Of a stretch of DNA of 64,000 nucleotides, positions 54,229 to 63,549 are shown in pieces. The number at the start of each line of letters is the position of its first letter. The first letter of the stretch is position 1. Where the stretch lies: the NCBI RefSeq assembly GCF_007860105.1, contig NZ_SJPU01000002.1, positions 1,663,739 to 1,727,738 of the forward strand, given 5' to 3'. Under the pieces are notes generated by a model. That model had not been told where the DNA came from, made no database searches, and was given only the letters and a program-made list of their open reading frames with translations. The stretch comes from Allorhodopirellula heiligendammensis (lineage in GTDB: Bacteria > Planctomycetota > Planctomycetia > Pirellulales > Pirellulaceae). The position numbers and the translations under genes were made by a program.

Positions 54229-54800
54229 GAAATTGATGCGAAAACCGGAACATTGGGGTGCAATTCGATGAATCGATCGCGGTGCTCGATAAGGCTGGTC
54301 TGGACACGTTCACAATCCGTGTCTGTTGCAGCGAACCATCGGCCTCGATGCTTATGAGACCGGGTCTTCAAACTGCGGATTGACGCATTGATATCACGGT
54401 CGACTGCGATGATGCGAAGTGAATCGCCGATGGCCTCATGCAAATGGTTTGCGAATCGACAGAGGTGCGGATACTTTCCACCGGCCACCGTGCACCGGCG
54501 ACTGGCTTCTGCCTGCCACTGCAAGATCCAACTCCGGAGCTTATGCGAGATCAGCTGATCTGGCCAATGGGGGTCGGTCGCGGGGAACCGCATCGCCTCT
54601 TCGCACAGTTGTGCCAACCCGATCGCTTCGCCGCCACCGGTTGGTTCATAACCTGAAAGCCGGTTGCCCATATGGACTCCGAGGTGATGCAATACCATGG
54701 CGACGCATGATGTTCCCGATCGATGCGGTCCGAGCACGGCAAAGAACGGTGTAGCGGAGTGATCTGCGCTACCGGCGCGAGGGAAGAGGTGTGATCGCAT
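54219..54800 (-). pseudogene. Frameshifted sulfotransferase-like gene
   Basis: 193 residues with a 5'-PAPS-binding-like N-terminus (FFAVLGPHRSGTSCVAMVL, about 19-37) and the region AVDRDINASIRSLKTR typical of the 3'-phosphate site. The frame ends ELHPNVPVFASISWT, but one base away the other frame continues FRINFVDLTDNPKPIVDNLI, a sulfotransferase-like C-terminus. The loss of one C at about 54238-54242 (GTTTTCGCATC for GTTTTCCGCATC) explains both, so this is a broken gene. The true tail runs to about 54150. Confidence 0.7.
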
Positions 54801-54924
54801 GTCAGCAGTATAGCGAATGTCACCAGCATCGAAGTACCTGGGGTGCTTTCAGGACTTCGCGATCACACGTCGCAACCCAGTCGATTTGACCCCTCCGGCC
54901 TCTCCGCTCGCTAGCGACAGACTC

Positions 54925-55041
54925 AAAAAAAATCGGTGATGGACCCGTCCCGGCTGGGTCGACGGATGCGCTGGCTCGTGATGCACGTGCGGGCGTGCGA
55001 GTGAGTCAGGGCATCCGTCCCAGGAGGAGTCCATCACCGAT
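54925..55041 (-). terminator. Very long terminator-like stem-loop after htrA
   Basis: Read on the minus strand, the sequence folds as nested stems: the outer 13 bp (54932-54944 with 55029-55041, ATCGGTGATGGAC paired with GTCCATCACCGAT), an inner GACGGATGC/GCATCCGTC pair, and a GCACG/CGTGC apex, and is followed by eight T (54925-54932). It begins about 25 nt past the htrA stop. The T-tract and position make it a terminator; its length of about 110 nt is unusual. Confidence 0.75.
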
Positions 55042-55065
55042 GAGCGATGACGTGCCGGTCTTTGA

Positions 55066-56544
55066 CTAGCGGCGCGTTGCGGGCGGTTGAGCCGCCAATT
55101 GCATGTGCCCGTAGAGTGTTTGATCTCGGCGAACGATATAGAACTTCGCGTTCGGGCCTTGGCGGATTTCCGGTTGCTGGAGGATCTCGGCGAGATCGCC
55201 GAGACTGGACGTTTGCCAGGAGTGAATTCCCAGCAGCACGTCGCCGCTACGAAGTCCCTGTTGATCGGCGGCCGATCCAGTGCGGACATCCGTAATCATC
55301 AGCCCCCCGCGGTAGTTGGTTTGCAGTTGCATGTTCATTCGCCGTGTGAAGGCGTCGCCAGCGGGACGAACCGAGACGCCGATGACTTGCCATGCGAGGT
55401 CCGCGAGCGGATCGCCTGAGGCTGAGGTCGCTGGCAAGGTGGCCACGAAGGTTTCGTATGTCTCATCGCCACGCTGAAATTCCATGCGGAGCTTTTCGCC
55501 AGGAGCCGCGTCGAGCACCGCGAGGGCGTACTGCAGGTCGGTGTCAATGGTGTCCTCGTCGATCTTGACGATGCGATCGCCCGGTTGGAGACCGCCACGC
55601 TGGGCCGCTCCACCCTTGCTCAACTCCACAATCCGAATTCCCCCATTCTGTTCGAGCGTACCGTGCAGTCCGATGACAAAGCGTCGGTCGTTATGACGAT
55701 TGATCATCTCGGTGACGGTGTCGAGTACTTGGTCGATTGGGATGGCAAAGGCGATTTGCTGAGCACCAACCCGCACGGCAACGTTCACGCCAATGATCTC
55801 GCCATCGATATTCAGCAACGGGCCACCTGAGTTTCCCGGGTTGATCCCGGCACTGGTTTGGATCAAGTCGCGATAGCTTTGAGTCTCGTTGACCGGGATA
55901 TCGCGGTGCAACGCACTGATGATGCCCACCGTGCTGGTGTGCACATATCCGAACGCATTTCCGATCGCGATCACAGGTTCCCCGACCATCAGATCGCTAC
56001 TATGCCCGCGTGGGATTGTTTGGAAAGGTCCTTGCCCGCGCAACTTTACCAGGGCCAAGTCACTAGCGGGATCCGAGACGATCAGGTCGGCGGTGGTCGT
56101 TGAACCATCCTGTAGAGTCACATTAATCTCGAAGACATCTTCGACGACGTGGAAGTTTGTCACCACATAGCCACGCGGGTCGATCACCACGCCCGTTCCC
56201 ATCCCGTTGACCTGGCGGGCCACATCCGGGGTGACGCCACCGATCGAGGACACCGTTTGATGAACAGTTTTGTGGCCGTGAAGGTTTACGACAGACGGAG
56301 ATGCTCGGCGAATGGCCGTGACCGTCGGAGTCTCACGGTTGGAGTGACGGCGGCTCGACGCGGACTCGGATTGCAAATCCGCTGCTGCGACGCCGTGGGT
56401 ACTCCCCGCCCAGGTGACCGTACCCAAGGCAGCGACACCGCACAGGACGATCGCACGCACAGACCGCATTCGCGAAGGTGTGCGATCAAACCCTGTCACC
56501 GATCTGGTCAGGCGGGAACGGGTAATGAGTCGATAAAAATTCAT
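55066..56544 (-). CDS. HtrA/DegP-type periplasmic serine protease
   Basis: About 492 residues from ATG 56544 (another Met, at 56616, would add 24; one at 56469 is also possible). A signal-anchor helix (VRAIVLCGVAALGTVTWAG) is followed by the trypsin-like domain with triad His in TNFHVVEDVFE, Asp in DPASDLALVKL and Ser in GINPGNSGGPLLN. Two PDZ domains follow (GGAAQRGGLQPGDRIVKIDE and SAADQQGLRSGDVLLGIHSW). Handles misfolded envelope proteins. Ends in a long hairpin terminator. Confidence 0.9.
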   Translation of the reverse strand: MNFYRLITRSRLTRSVTGFDRTPSRMRSVRAIVLCGVAALGTVTWAGSTHGVAAADLQSESASSRRHSNRETPTVTAIRRASPSVVNLHGHKTVHQTVSSIGGVTPDVARQVNGMGTGVVIDPRGYVVTNFHVVEDVFEINVTLQDGSTTTADLIVSDPASDLALVKLRGQGPFQTIPRGHSSDLMVGEPVIAIGNAFGYVHTSTVGIISALHRDIPVNETQSYRDLIQTSAGINPGNSGGPLLNIDGEIIGVNVAVRVGAQQIAFAIPIDQVLDTVTEMINRHNDRRFVIGLHGTLEQNGGIRIVELSKGGAAQRGGLQPGDRIVKIDEDTIDTDLQYALAVLDAAPGEKLRMEFQRGDETYETFVATLPATSASGDPLADLAWQVIGVSVRPAGDAFTRRMNMQLQTNYRGGLMITDVRTGSAADQQGLRSGDVLLGIHSWQTSSLGDLAEILQQPEIRQGPNAKFYIVRRDQTLYGHMQLAAQPPATRR

Positions 56545-56954
56545 GCAATCCCCGCATCCGAACCGAGCCGACCGAAACAACCGGAAGCCATGTGCCAGCC
56601 GGAGTGACCGGCACAAGGGTTAGCATCGGACATCCGCTTCTGATCGCTTGATCACGCATGATCCGCCCCGCAAGGTTTACCAGGCTCCACACTCAGGTTT
56701 GCTTAGGGGTATTGGAGCGGTCGGTTAAGCTGTATCGATTGCGGCGACAGCGGATTGGGAAATGGATTGCGTCATCGCGCATCTCGGGCGATGCCGTTTA
56801 GGCAAAATGCCTTCGATCCTCGGAATCCGGCTCTGCCCTACAGGAAACACCGTTCCTCGGTTACAACATGCGATTCCACGCGGGTACATCGTCGGCCACT
56901 GCTCGCATGATGTCCTGCACATAGCAATCGTTCTGAGTACCCCAGTTCAACGTG
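56545..56954. promoter_or_regulatory. Region upstream of htrA and of the membrane protein gene
   Basis: 410 bp with divergent genes on both sides and no gene of its own that I can support. Both promoters should lie here. I see no clear operator, repeat or sigma-factor box. Confidence 0.4.
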
Positions 56955-57497
56955 ATGGCGAGAATCGGAATCGTTTTCGGACTGGTGCTGTTCGGATTGA
57001 CCATTGCGGCCCTCAGCGCAACCACCCAAAAGAGTTATACTCAGTTTTTGCCGATGATGTTCGGCATCCCACTGCTCTTCTTTGGAGTGGTGGCATTGAA
57101 CCCCCATCGTCGGGGAGACTCCGTGTTTGCGGCGTTGATATTGGCGTTGGTAGGAATGGTGATCGCGACGGTCCGGACAATCGTGCTCGCGGTTTCCTGG
57201 GTGCGGGGCGGTGACATTAATTCGCTGTCGTTCCAGCTCGTTGCATCGATGTCAGTGGTCTGTTGTGTTTTTGTGGTCATTGCCGGGCTTTGGCGTCGAC
57301 GACGTAAAGCGGAAGAAGAGCGGGTGGAAGACGCACGCCGTCGATCCGCCGCGCTGCTTCGCAATCCTTTAGCTGTGAACCCGCCGGTCGCTGACCCAGT
57401 CATACCGGCCCACATCGACCCTGAAAATCCTTACCAGACACCCGCGATCCTGAACGAGTCCTCCTCCACTCCACCGACCGACGACCCCGCGAAATGA
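56955..57497 (+). CDS. Small membrane protein of unknown function
   Basis: 180 residues from ATG 56955 (a GTG at 56952 is in frame). Four membrane helices at about 4-20, 31-47, 57-80 and 90-110 (SFQLVASMSVVCCVFVVIAGLW), then a basic-acidic tail (KAEEERVEDARRRSAALL). No known family. Its stop overlaps the cimA start (ATGA), so the two are translated together, which may mean a role linked to isoleucine synthesis or only shared control. Confidence 0.7.
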   Translation: MARIGIVFGLVLFGLTIAALSATTQKSYTQFLPMMFGIPLLFFGVVALNPHRRGDSVFAALILALVGMVIATVRTIVLAVSWVRGGDINSLSFQLVASMSVVCCVFVVIAGLWRRRRKAEEERVEDARRRSAALLRNPLAVNPPVADPVIPAHIDPENPYQTPAILNESSSTPPTDDPAK

Positions 57498-59116
57498 CTT
57501 CTTTGCCTACAAACAACTCGCCGTCGCCTGCTGCCGCTGCGTCCAGTCGCACCCCCATTGCCATTTATGACACGACACTCCGCGACGGATCGCAGGGAGA
57601 GGGAGTGAGTTTTTCCCTGCAGGATAAGCTCAACATTGCCCAGCGGCTCGCTGAAATTGGGATTGATTTTGTCGAGGGGGGCTACCCGCTGTCGAATGAG
57701 AAAGACGTCGCATTTTTTGAGCAGGCGAGGCATCTCGATCTCGGTAAAACGCAGCTATGTGCCTTTGGGATGACGAGACGGCGGAGAATGAAAGCTGCTG
57801 ACGATCCGGGGATGCGGGCCCTCGTCGCCGCCGAAACCCCCTGCTGCACGATGGTAGGCAAAACCTGGGATTATCACGCCACGGAAGTGCTTGGGGCGAC
57901 ACTCGACGAGAATCTCGCCATGATTGGCGAGAGTGTCGAGTATTTGGCCGCCCACCGTGACGTCTTATACGACGCTGAACATTTCTTTGACGGATACAAA
58001 GCCAATCCGCAATATGCCCTTGAGACGCTCCGCGCCGCCGCCTCGGCGGGGGCGCACTGGTTGGTGATGTGCGACACCAACGGGGGGACCTTACCGGAAG
58101 AGATCACGGCAATTTCCCAGGCAGCTCGCGAAGCCCTCGCGGACTACGACGTCCAGTTTGGAATTCACTGCCACAACGATTGCGAACTCGCGGTGGCCAA
58201 CTCGCTCGCGGCCGTCGACGCGGGGGCCCTGCAGGTCCAAGGCACGATCAATGGCATTGGCGAACGCTGCGGCAACGTTGACCTCATCGCGATCATTGCC
58301 AATTTGGGATTGAAGAAGTCAGGATATGAAGTTCTAGGCGGCCGAGCGTTGACCTCGCTGACAGAATTAAGTCGGTTTGTGTACGAAACCGCGAACCTGC
58401 AGTGGCGTGGCGGCCAGCCGTTCGTGGGCCAGAGTGCGTTCGCCCATAAAGGCGGCATGCATGTCCACGCGATCAACAAGGCCGCCAAGACCTATGAACA
58501 CATCGATCCGGAACTCGTCGGCAATGAACGACGAATTCTCGTCAGTGAACTGTCCGGCCGCAGCAATATCGAAGCCGTTGCGGGCAAACACAATCTCGGC
58601 GACGACAAAGAGCTGATGAACCAGATCCTGGCGGAAGTCGTGCGGCTAGAGAACCAAGGTTATCAATTTGAGTCGGCCACCGCGTCATTCGATTTGCTAA
58701 TCAAGCGGGTCAGCGGTAAGTTCCATCCGCATTTTGAAACAATAAAATACCGCGTCGTGGCGGGTGATCGTGATGTGGGGCATCATGTGGCGTTTGCCGA
58801 AGCGGTTATCAAGCTGAAGGTGGGCGACACGCTGTGGTTCGATGCTGCCGAGGGCCATGGCCCCGTCAATGCACTCGATGCGGGATTGCGCAAGGCGCTC
58901 ACGGGTGCCTATCCACAACTGAGTGAGATCAGTCTGATTGACTACAAAGTCCGCGTGGTGGATTCGGCTTCTGGCACCGCCGCTTCGATTCGTGTGAACA
59001 TTGAGAGCACCGATGGCAAGGAAACATGGGGCACCATCGGCGTCAGTGATAATATCATCGAAGCCAGCTGGCAGGCCCTCGTCGACAGCGTCGAATACAA
59101 ACTGCATAAAGATTAG
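57494..59116 (+). CDS. cimA: (R)-citramalate synthase
   Basis: 540 residues. It condenses pyruvate with acetyl-CoA to citramalate, the first step of the threonine-independent isoleucine route. The DRE-TIM barrel shows YDTTLRDGSQGEGVSFSLQDK (metal and substrate Asp, about 25-45), GGYPLSNEKD, HCHNDCELAVANSLAAVDAG (about 218-237) and GGMHVHAINK (about 322), then an allosteric LeuA-type regulatory domain (about 400-540). The short SLQDK motif and long GYPLSNEKD loop favour CimA over LeuA/HisM types. Homocitrate-like family members are alternatives. Confidence 0.9.
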   Translation: MTSLPTNNSPSPAAAASSRTPIAIYDTTLRDGSQGEGVSFSLQDKLNIAQRLAEIGIDFVEGGYPLSNEKDVAFFEQARHLDLGKTQLCAFGMTRRRRMKAADDPGMRALVAAETPCCTMVGKTWDYHATEVLGATLDENLAMIGESVEYLAAHRDVLYDAEHFFDGYKANPQYALETLRAAASAGAHWLVMCDTNGGTLPEEITAISQAAREALADYDVQFGIHCHNDCELAVANSLAAVDAGALQVQGTINGIGERCGNVDLIAIIANLGLKKSGYEVLGGRALTSLTELSRFVYETANLQWRGGQPFVGQSAFAHKGGMHVHAINKAAKTYEHIDPELVGNERRILVSELSGRSNIEAVAGKHNLGDDKELMNQILAEVVRLENQGYQFESATASFDLLIKRVSGKFHPHFETIKYRVVAGDRDVGHHVAFAEAVIKLKVGDTLWFDAAEGHGPVNALDAGLRKALTGAYPQLSEISLIDYKVRVVDSASGTAASIRVNIESTDGKETWGTIGVSDNIIEASWQALVDSVEYKLHKD

Positions 59117-59310
59117 CGAAGACCATGACGCCTGGAAGCCTGTCCTACGTTTCCAAATACCTCACCACCCCAATCGGCGCCCCGACGCTTCACAACCATC
59201 GAGCAGGTGGTTTGGTGGAGCGAACTCCGCCGGATCACCGATCGTTGCTCTGCTATCAGAGCTGAGCGACATTCACCTTCTTTCTGAACCCCGAACACCC
59301 CCTTCTTTCC

Positions 59311-62300
59311 ATGATTCCAATTCGATTCGATCACGCTGAGGCCGCCGCTGGAATCCTGCAGCAGTGGGAGGCGGCTGGATGTTCTCGCGCCGACGCCAGC
59401 AGCGACAAACCGCCGTTCTCCATCGTAATTCCCCCGCCGAACGTGACTGGCGCATTGCACCTCGGCCACGGACTCAACAACACACTACAGGACATCGTCG
59501 TGCGGCGCAAACGCATGCAGGGATTCGAGACCCTGTGGATGCCCGGGACGGACCACGCGGGGATCGCGACGCAAGCGGTTGTAGAGAAACGCCTCAAGGA
59601 GATCGAGAATCAGACGAGGCACGACCTCGGTCGCGAAATGCTGGTGGAGCGGATTTGGCAGTGGAAGGACCAGTACGAAACCCGCATTCTCGATCAGCTC
59701 AAACGGATGGGTTGTAGCTGCGATTGGGAACGTCTGCGATTCACTCTCGATCCGGTCTGCGCCGCTGCGGTGCGGGCAACCTTCTTTGATCTGTTTGAGA
59801 AACAGCGGATCTATCGCGGTAAGCGACTGGTCAATTGGGATACGTTTTTACAGACGGCGGTCTCCGATGATGAGGTTTTTAACGAGACCAAGAAAGGGCA
59901 CTTCTATCATCTGCGGTATCCGGTGATCGACCCCCAGCCGGGTGAGCCAGAATCGCTGGAAATTGCCACGACCCGGCCCGAGACGATGCTGGGTGACACT
60001 GCGGTGGCGGTTCATCCCAACCCAGCGGCAGCATTCGATCAAGTTGCTGCAGGGCTGCAAGAGAAACTGGCTGAGGCGACCGCGAAGGAAAAACCTGCGA
60101 TCGAGAAACAAATCGTTGCGTTGGAGAAACGCCGCACCCAGATGTTGCCGCAGCTTATCCAGCTGCGTGACATGGCGTCCGCTGGGCGGACGCTCCGTTT
60201 GCCATTGCTCGATCGGGAGATTCCCATCGTGGCCGACGAGTGGGCCAAGCCCGAGTTGGGGACGGGTTGCGTGAAGATCACGCCAGCGCACGATCCGAAC
60301 GACTACGAGGTGGGGCTGCGTGGCGGGCTGCCCATGATCAATGTGCTCAACCCTGACGGTACGATCAATGCCGAAGGCGGCAAGTACCAAGGACTGACCA
60401 TTCCAGCGGCACGGAAGGCGGTCGTGGCAGACCTCGATGAACTCGGTTTGCTCGGCAAGGTCGAAGATCGCGAGATTGAATTGCCGATCAGCGACCGCAG
60501 CAAAACGCCGATCGAACCGTACCTGGCCGATCAGTGGTTTGTCGCCATGAACGAACTTGCGCAGTCAGCGATGGATGCGGTGTCCGACGATCGTGTGCAA
60601 ATTTTTCCGGAGCGGTACCGTCGCGGCTATCTCGATTGGCTCAGTGAAAAACGCGACTGGCCGGTCAGTCGCCAGCTTTGGTGGGGGCACCGAATTCCGA
60701 TCTGGTCGACCGGCGGACTGTCGCAGCATGAGGCGAACGAACTCAGCGATCAGCTCGAAAAACTCGCTCAGCAACATCTCGATCAGATCAGTCACCGGAT
60801 CGACGCCGATAGTGAGGACACCGTGGCGGTGTTCGTCTGTGTGCGTGATGAAGATGTGACAGTCGAGTCCGACGTGCAAGCGTTGGGCCTCGTGCAAGAT
60901 CCCGACGTGCTCGACACGTGGTTTTCGTCCGCACTCTGGCCCCACAGCACGTTGGGCTGGCCCGCTGAGACCGCCGAGCTCGCCAAGTTTTACCCTACGT
61001 CGACCCTGATTACCTCTCGTGACATCATCACGCTGTGGGTGGCACGGATGGTATTGATGGGGTTGAACAACACGGGCCAGGTGCCGTTTAGCGAGGTCTT
61101 CATCCATCCCAAAATTCTCGATAGTTTTGGGAAGACCATGTCCAAAACGGCGGGCAACGGCATCGATCCCAACGATGTGACCGACAAGTTCGGCCCGGAC
61201 GCGTTGCGGTTCGGCTTGGCCAGAATCGCCGGCGATACCCAAGACGTGCGGATGCCCGTGCAGTACGAGTGTCCTGCCTGTGAGAAACTGATCGATCAAA
61301 CTCGCAAGACACAGAAACTCCCGCGACTCGACTGCCCGGCCTGTGGCAAACCATTCTCCACCCAGTGGGCCGAATCCGACGAGGACAAGGCGTTGCCCAA
61401 GGGCGCCGTGGTCAGCGAGCGTTTTGAGACCGCCCGGAACTTCGTCAATAAACTCTGGAATGCGTCCCGCTTCACGCTAATGAATCTGGAAGGCTTCCAG
61501 CCTCAAAGTGTCGACATCACGTCACTGCCGATCGAGGACCGCTGGCTACTCAGCCGCTTGGCCAGTGTGACACAGCAAGTCAGCGAAGGCATCGATCGCT
61601 ATCAGTACAGCGAAGTCGCTCGCATTCTCTACGACTTTGCCTGGGACGAGTTCTGCAGTTTCTACGTTGAGATTGCCAAGCCGCGATTGAGCGATCCTGA
61701 GCAGCAGACCGTGACTCAGAACGTGATCGCACATGGACTCGATCAGCTGCTGCGGTTGCTCCATCCGATCATGCCGTTCGTGACGGAATCGGTGTGGGGA
61801 TACCTCGGCGAACTCGCCCCGCGGCGTGGGGTCCCCGAGCCTGTCGAAGTGGGTCGGTTTGTGATGACGAGCGAGTGGCCGACCTCGCACACCGACCACC
61901 ACGACGTGCAGATCGAACGACAGTTCAGTGAGTTTCAAAAAATCGTCGCTGCGATTCGTCAAATCCGCGCGTCACAGAACATCAAACCAAGTGAAACGGT
62001 CCCTGTTGCGATCCGCTGCGACGACTCATCGCGTGAATTGCTCGAGCCCATGAAAGCGTATTTTGCTGGTTTGGCATCGGCTGACGTGGTTGCGATCGGC
62101 AGCGATGTCAAGCCGTTCGAAACCGATGCTCACCTGGGGCTGCCCGAGGTCGACGTTGATGTGCATGTGGATTTGGAAAAATTCATTGACGTTGACGCGG
62201 AACTCGGCCGCTTGGAGAAACTGCTCGGCCAGATCACCGGCCAGATTTCCGGGAAAGAGAATAAGCTCAACAACGAGAGTTTCGTCAGCCGAGCCCCGGC

Positions 62301-62400
62301 CGCGATTGTGGAAAAAGAACGCGAGTCGTTAACTGGCCTGCGTGAGCAATATGCCAGTGTCCAAGGCGACATCACTCGACTGAAGGCCAAGAAGGGCTAG
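59311..62400 (+). CDS. valS: Valyl-tRNA synthetase
   Basis: 1029 residues, about 80 longer than E. coli ValRS. HIGH motif as HLGHGLNN (about 49-56), editing domain (about 190-350) and KMSKS as TMSKTAGNGID (about 610). Two insertions: a Lys/Glu-rich helical hairpin of about 45 residues in the editing domain (about 238-285, LQEKLAEATAKEKPAIEKQI) and a four-cysteine zinc-ribbon-like piece right after KMSKS (CPAC at about 653 and again at about 674). The C-terminal arm (about 965-1029) is the coiled coil that binds tRNA. It follows cimA, and both serve branched-chain amino acid use. Confidence 0.96.
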   Translation: MIPIRFDHAEAAAGILQQWEAAGCSRADASSDKPPFSIVIPPPNVTGALHLGHGLNNTLQDIVVRRKRMQGFETLWMPGTDHAGIATQAVVEKRLKEIENQTRHDLGREMLVERIWQWKDQYETRILDQLKRMGCSCDWERLRFTLDPVCAAAVRATFFDLFEKQRIYRGKRLVNWDTFLQTAVSDDEVFNETKKGHFYHLRYPVIDPQPGEPESLEIATTRPETMLGDTAVAVHPNPAAAFDQVAAGLQEKLAEATAKEKPAIEKQIVALEKRRTQMLPQLIQLRDMASAGRTLRLPLLDREIPIVADEWAKPELGTGCVKITPAHDPNDYEVGLRGGLPMINVLNPDGTINAEGGKYQGLTIPAARKAVVADLDELGLLGKVEDREIELPISDRSKTPIEPYLADQWFVAMNELAQSAMDAVSDDRVQIFPERYRRGYLDWLSEKRDWPVSRQLWWGHRIPIWSTGGLSQHEANELSDQLEKLAQQHLDQISHRIDADSEDTVAVFVCVRDEDVTVESDVQALGLVQDPDVLDTWFSSALWPHSTLGWPAETAELAKFYPTSTLITSRDIITLWVARMVLMGLNNTGQVPFSEVFIHPKILDSFGKTMSKTAGNGIDPNDVTDKFGPDALRFGLARIAGDTQDVRMPVQYECPACEKLIDQTRKTQKLPRLDCPACGKPFSTQWAESDEDKALPKGAVVSERFETARNFVNKLWNASRFTLMNLEGFQPQSVDITSLPIEDRWLLSRLASVTQQVSEGIDRYQYSEVARILYDFAWDEFCSFYVEIAKPRLSDPEQQTVTQNVIAHGLDQLLRLLHPIMPFVTESVWGYLGELAPRRGVPEPVEVGRFVMTSEWPTSHTDHHDVQIERQFSEFQKIVAAIRQIRASQNIKPSETVPVAIRCDDSSRELLEPMKAYFAGLASADVVAIGSDVKPFETDAHLGLPEVDVDVHVDLEKFIDVDAELGRLEKLLGQITGQISGKENKLNNESFVSRAPAAIVEKERESLTGLREQYASVQGDITRLKAKKG

Positions 62401-62421
62401 TTCCGATCGCGTGGCTTTGAG

Positions 62422-62449
62422 GGTTCGCGATGGGAAGCATCGCAAACCT
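62422..62449 (+). terminator. Hairpin after valS
   Basis: GGTTCGCGATG and CATCGCAAACC form an 11-bp stem with one mismatch and a 5-nt loop, about 20 nt past the valS stop. No T-tract; role inferred from position. Confidence 0.4.
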
Positions 62450-62523
62450 GACGTCTCGCTCTTGTTGATGCAGCACCTTCATCGCCGCACACCGCGAGTC
62501 GGTCCTGCTCGATGGATCTACCG

Positions 62524-63510
62524 TCATTGTTCGTGAGGCTTTCGATCGTCCCGAAGTGTCGGATTAAGAGCATCGGGCGGTCGTTCCCAGGTTTTCAAGA
62601 TCCTTTTCAGGAACACGCGGCGGATCGCGTCGTGGCCGCGATCATTCGGGTCTTCGATATTATCGTAGAACCAATAGTGCGGATCGGCAGCATCGTAGTG
62701 AGCTCGCCAGAATTGGCGGCAATGTGAACCGTGACCCAAGAACGTTTCATAGAGATCGACGACATGCACATGATCACGGTGCGCGGCCACCTCTCGAATC
62801 ACAGCATTGTATTTCGCATGGATCGCCAGACCATCGGGCCAGTCGGGTAGGAAGATGCTCGGCGCATCTCCGACTCCATCGGTCGGGTCGTAGATGTCAC
62901 CCACATAGATCACGCACCCGCCGGGAAACCGTGACTGTATCTCGTCGAAAATTGTCCGTAGACGCGCGCGGAAGTTCTCTATCCAAGGTCCTGCTTGTTC
63001 GATCGTGGCACCGTACATGGCACCTTCAGCAGGTGGGCGGCGACCATAGGAGTGGATCAAGTCGTTGCCGCCCGTGGTCATGACGACCAGGCCAAACACG
63101 TCGTCGGGATACGTAGGGACTTGAGTTTGGAGTGTTTGCAGATGGTCGATTGAAGTCGACCCGGAAACTGCAAAGTTTTCTGCCGTTAGGTTGGGCAGCA
63201 CCACTGACAAGCACTTACCTTGCATGTCGGCAAATTCGTCAACGGGATTGTGTTGCAATCTCGCGAAATAGGTGTGGCTCTGTGATTGGGCTCCCAAGCC
63301 TCGTGTGACACTGTCGCCCAGTCCCAACAGCACGACTGGACGCTCGGTCCAAATGCGATCAAAATCGGTTGCGGGGATCATCGGCCCGGCAGGACCCTCA
63401 CCCACCGGACGGCGTAAAAAGAACTCGATGTACGCTGGGACTGAGGCGACGATGATCACACCGAGCAGCAACAACCAGCGCCGAGTTCGAGAAGGCGGTT
63501 GGGAGCTCAT
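62524..63510 (-). CDS. SGNH/GDSL-family hydrolase, membrane-anchored
   Basis: 328 residues. A signal-anchor helix (WLLLLGVIIVASVPAYIEFFL) precedes the SGNH core: block I GLGDSVTRGLG (Ser about 66), the block III GGNDL (about 133), and block V DPHYWFYDNIEDPNDRGHDA with the His about 297. The order and spacing are those of lipase/acylhydrolase or rhamnogalacturonan acetylesterase families, so it hydrolyses an ester, but the substrate is unknown. Likely periplasmic. It is transcribed with or just after fliJ, 39 bp apart. Confidence 0.85.
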   Translation of the reverse strand: MSSQPPSRTRRWLLLLGVIIVASVPAYIEFFLRRPVGEGPAGPMIPATDFDRIWTERPVVLLGLGDSVTRGLGAQSQSHTYFARLQHNPVDEFADMQGKCLSVVLPNLTAENFAVSGSTSIDHLQTLQTQVPTYPDDVFGLVVMTTGGNDLIHSYGRRPPAEGAMYGATIEQAGPWIENFRARLRTIFDEIQSRFPGGCVIYVGDIYDPTDGVGDAPSIFLPDWPDGLAIHAKYNAVIREVAAHRDHVHVVDLYETFLGHGSHCRQFWRAHYDAADPHYWFYDNIEDPNDRGHDAIRRVFLKRILKTWERPPDALNPTLRDDRKPHEQ

Positions 63511-63549
63511 GGTGATTGCAATCCAAGTTGGCGTTTTTCTCCAGTATAC

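Noticed and set aside
59117-59310. T-box or other riboswitch before valS
   Set aside because: There is a GCTCTG/CAGAGC hairpin but no T-box core sequence and no anti-terminator pair; nothing supports a riboswitch.
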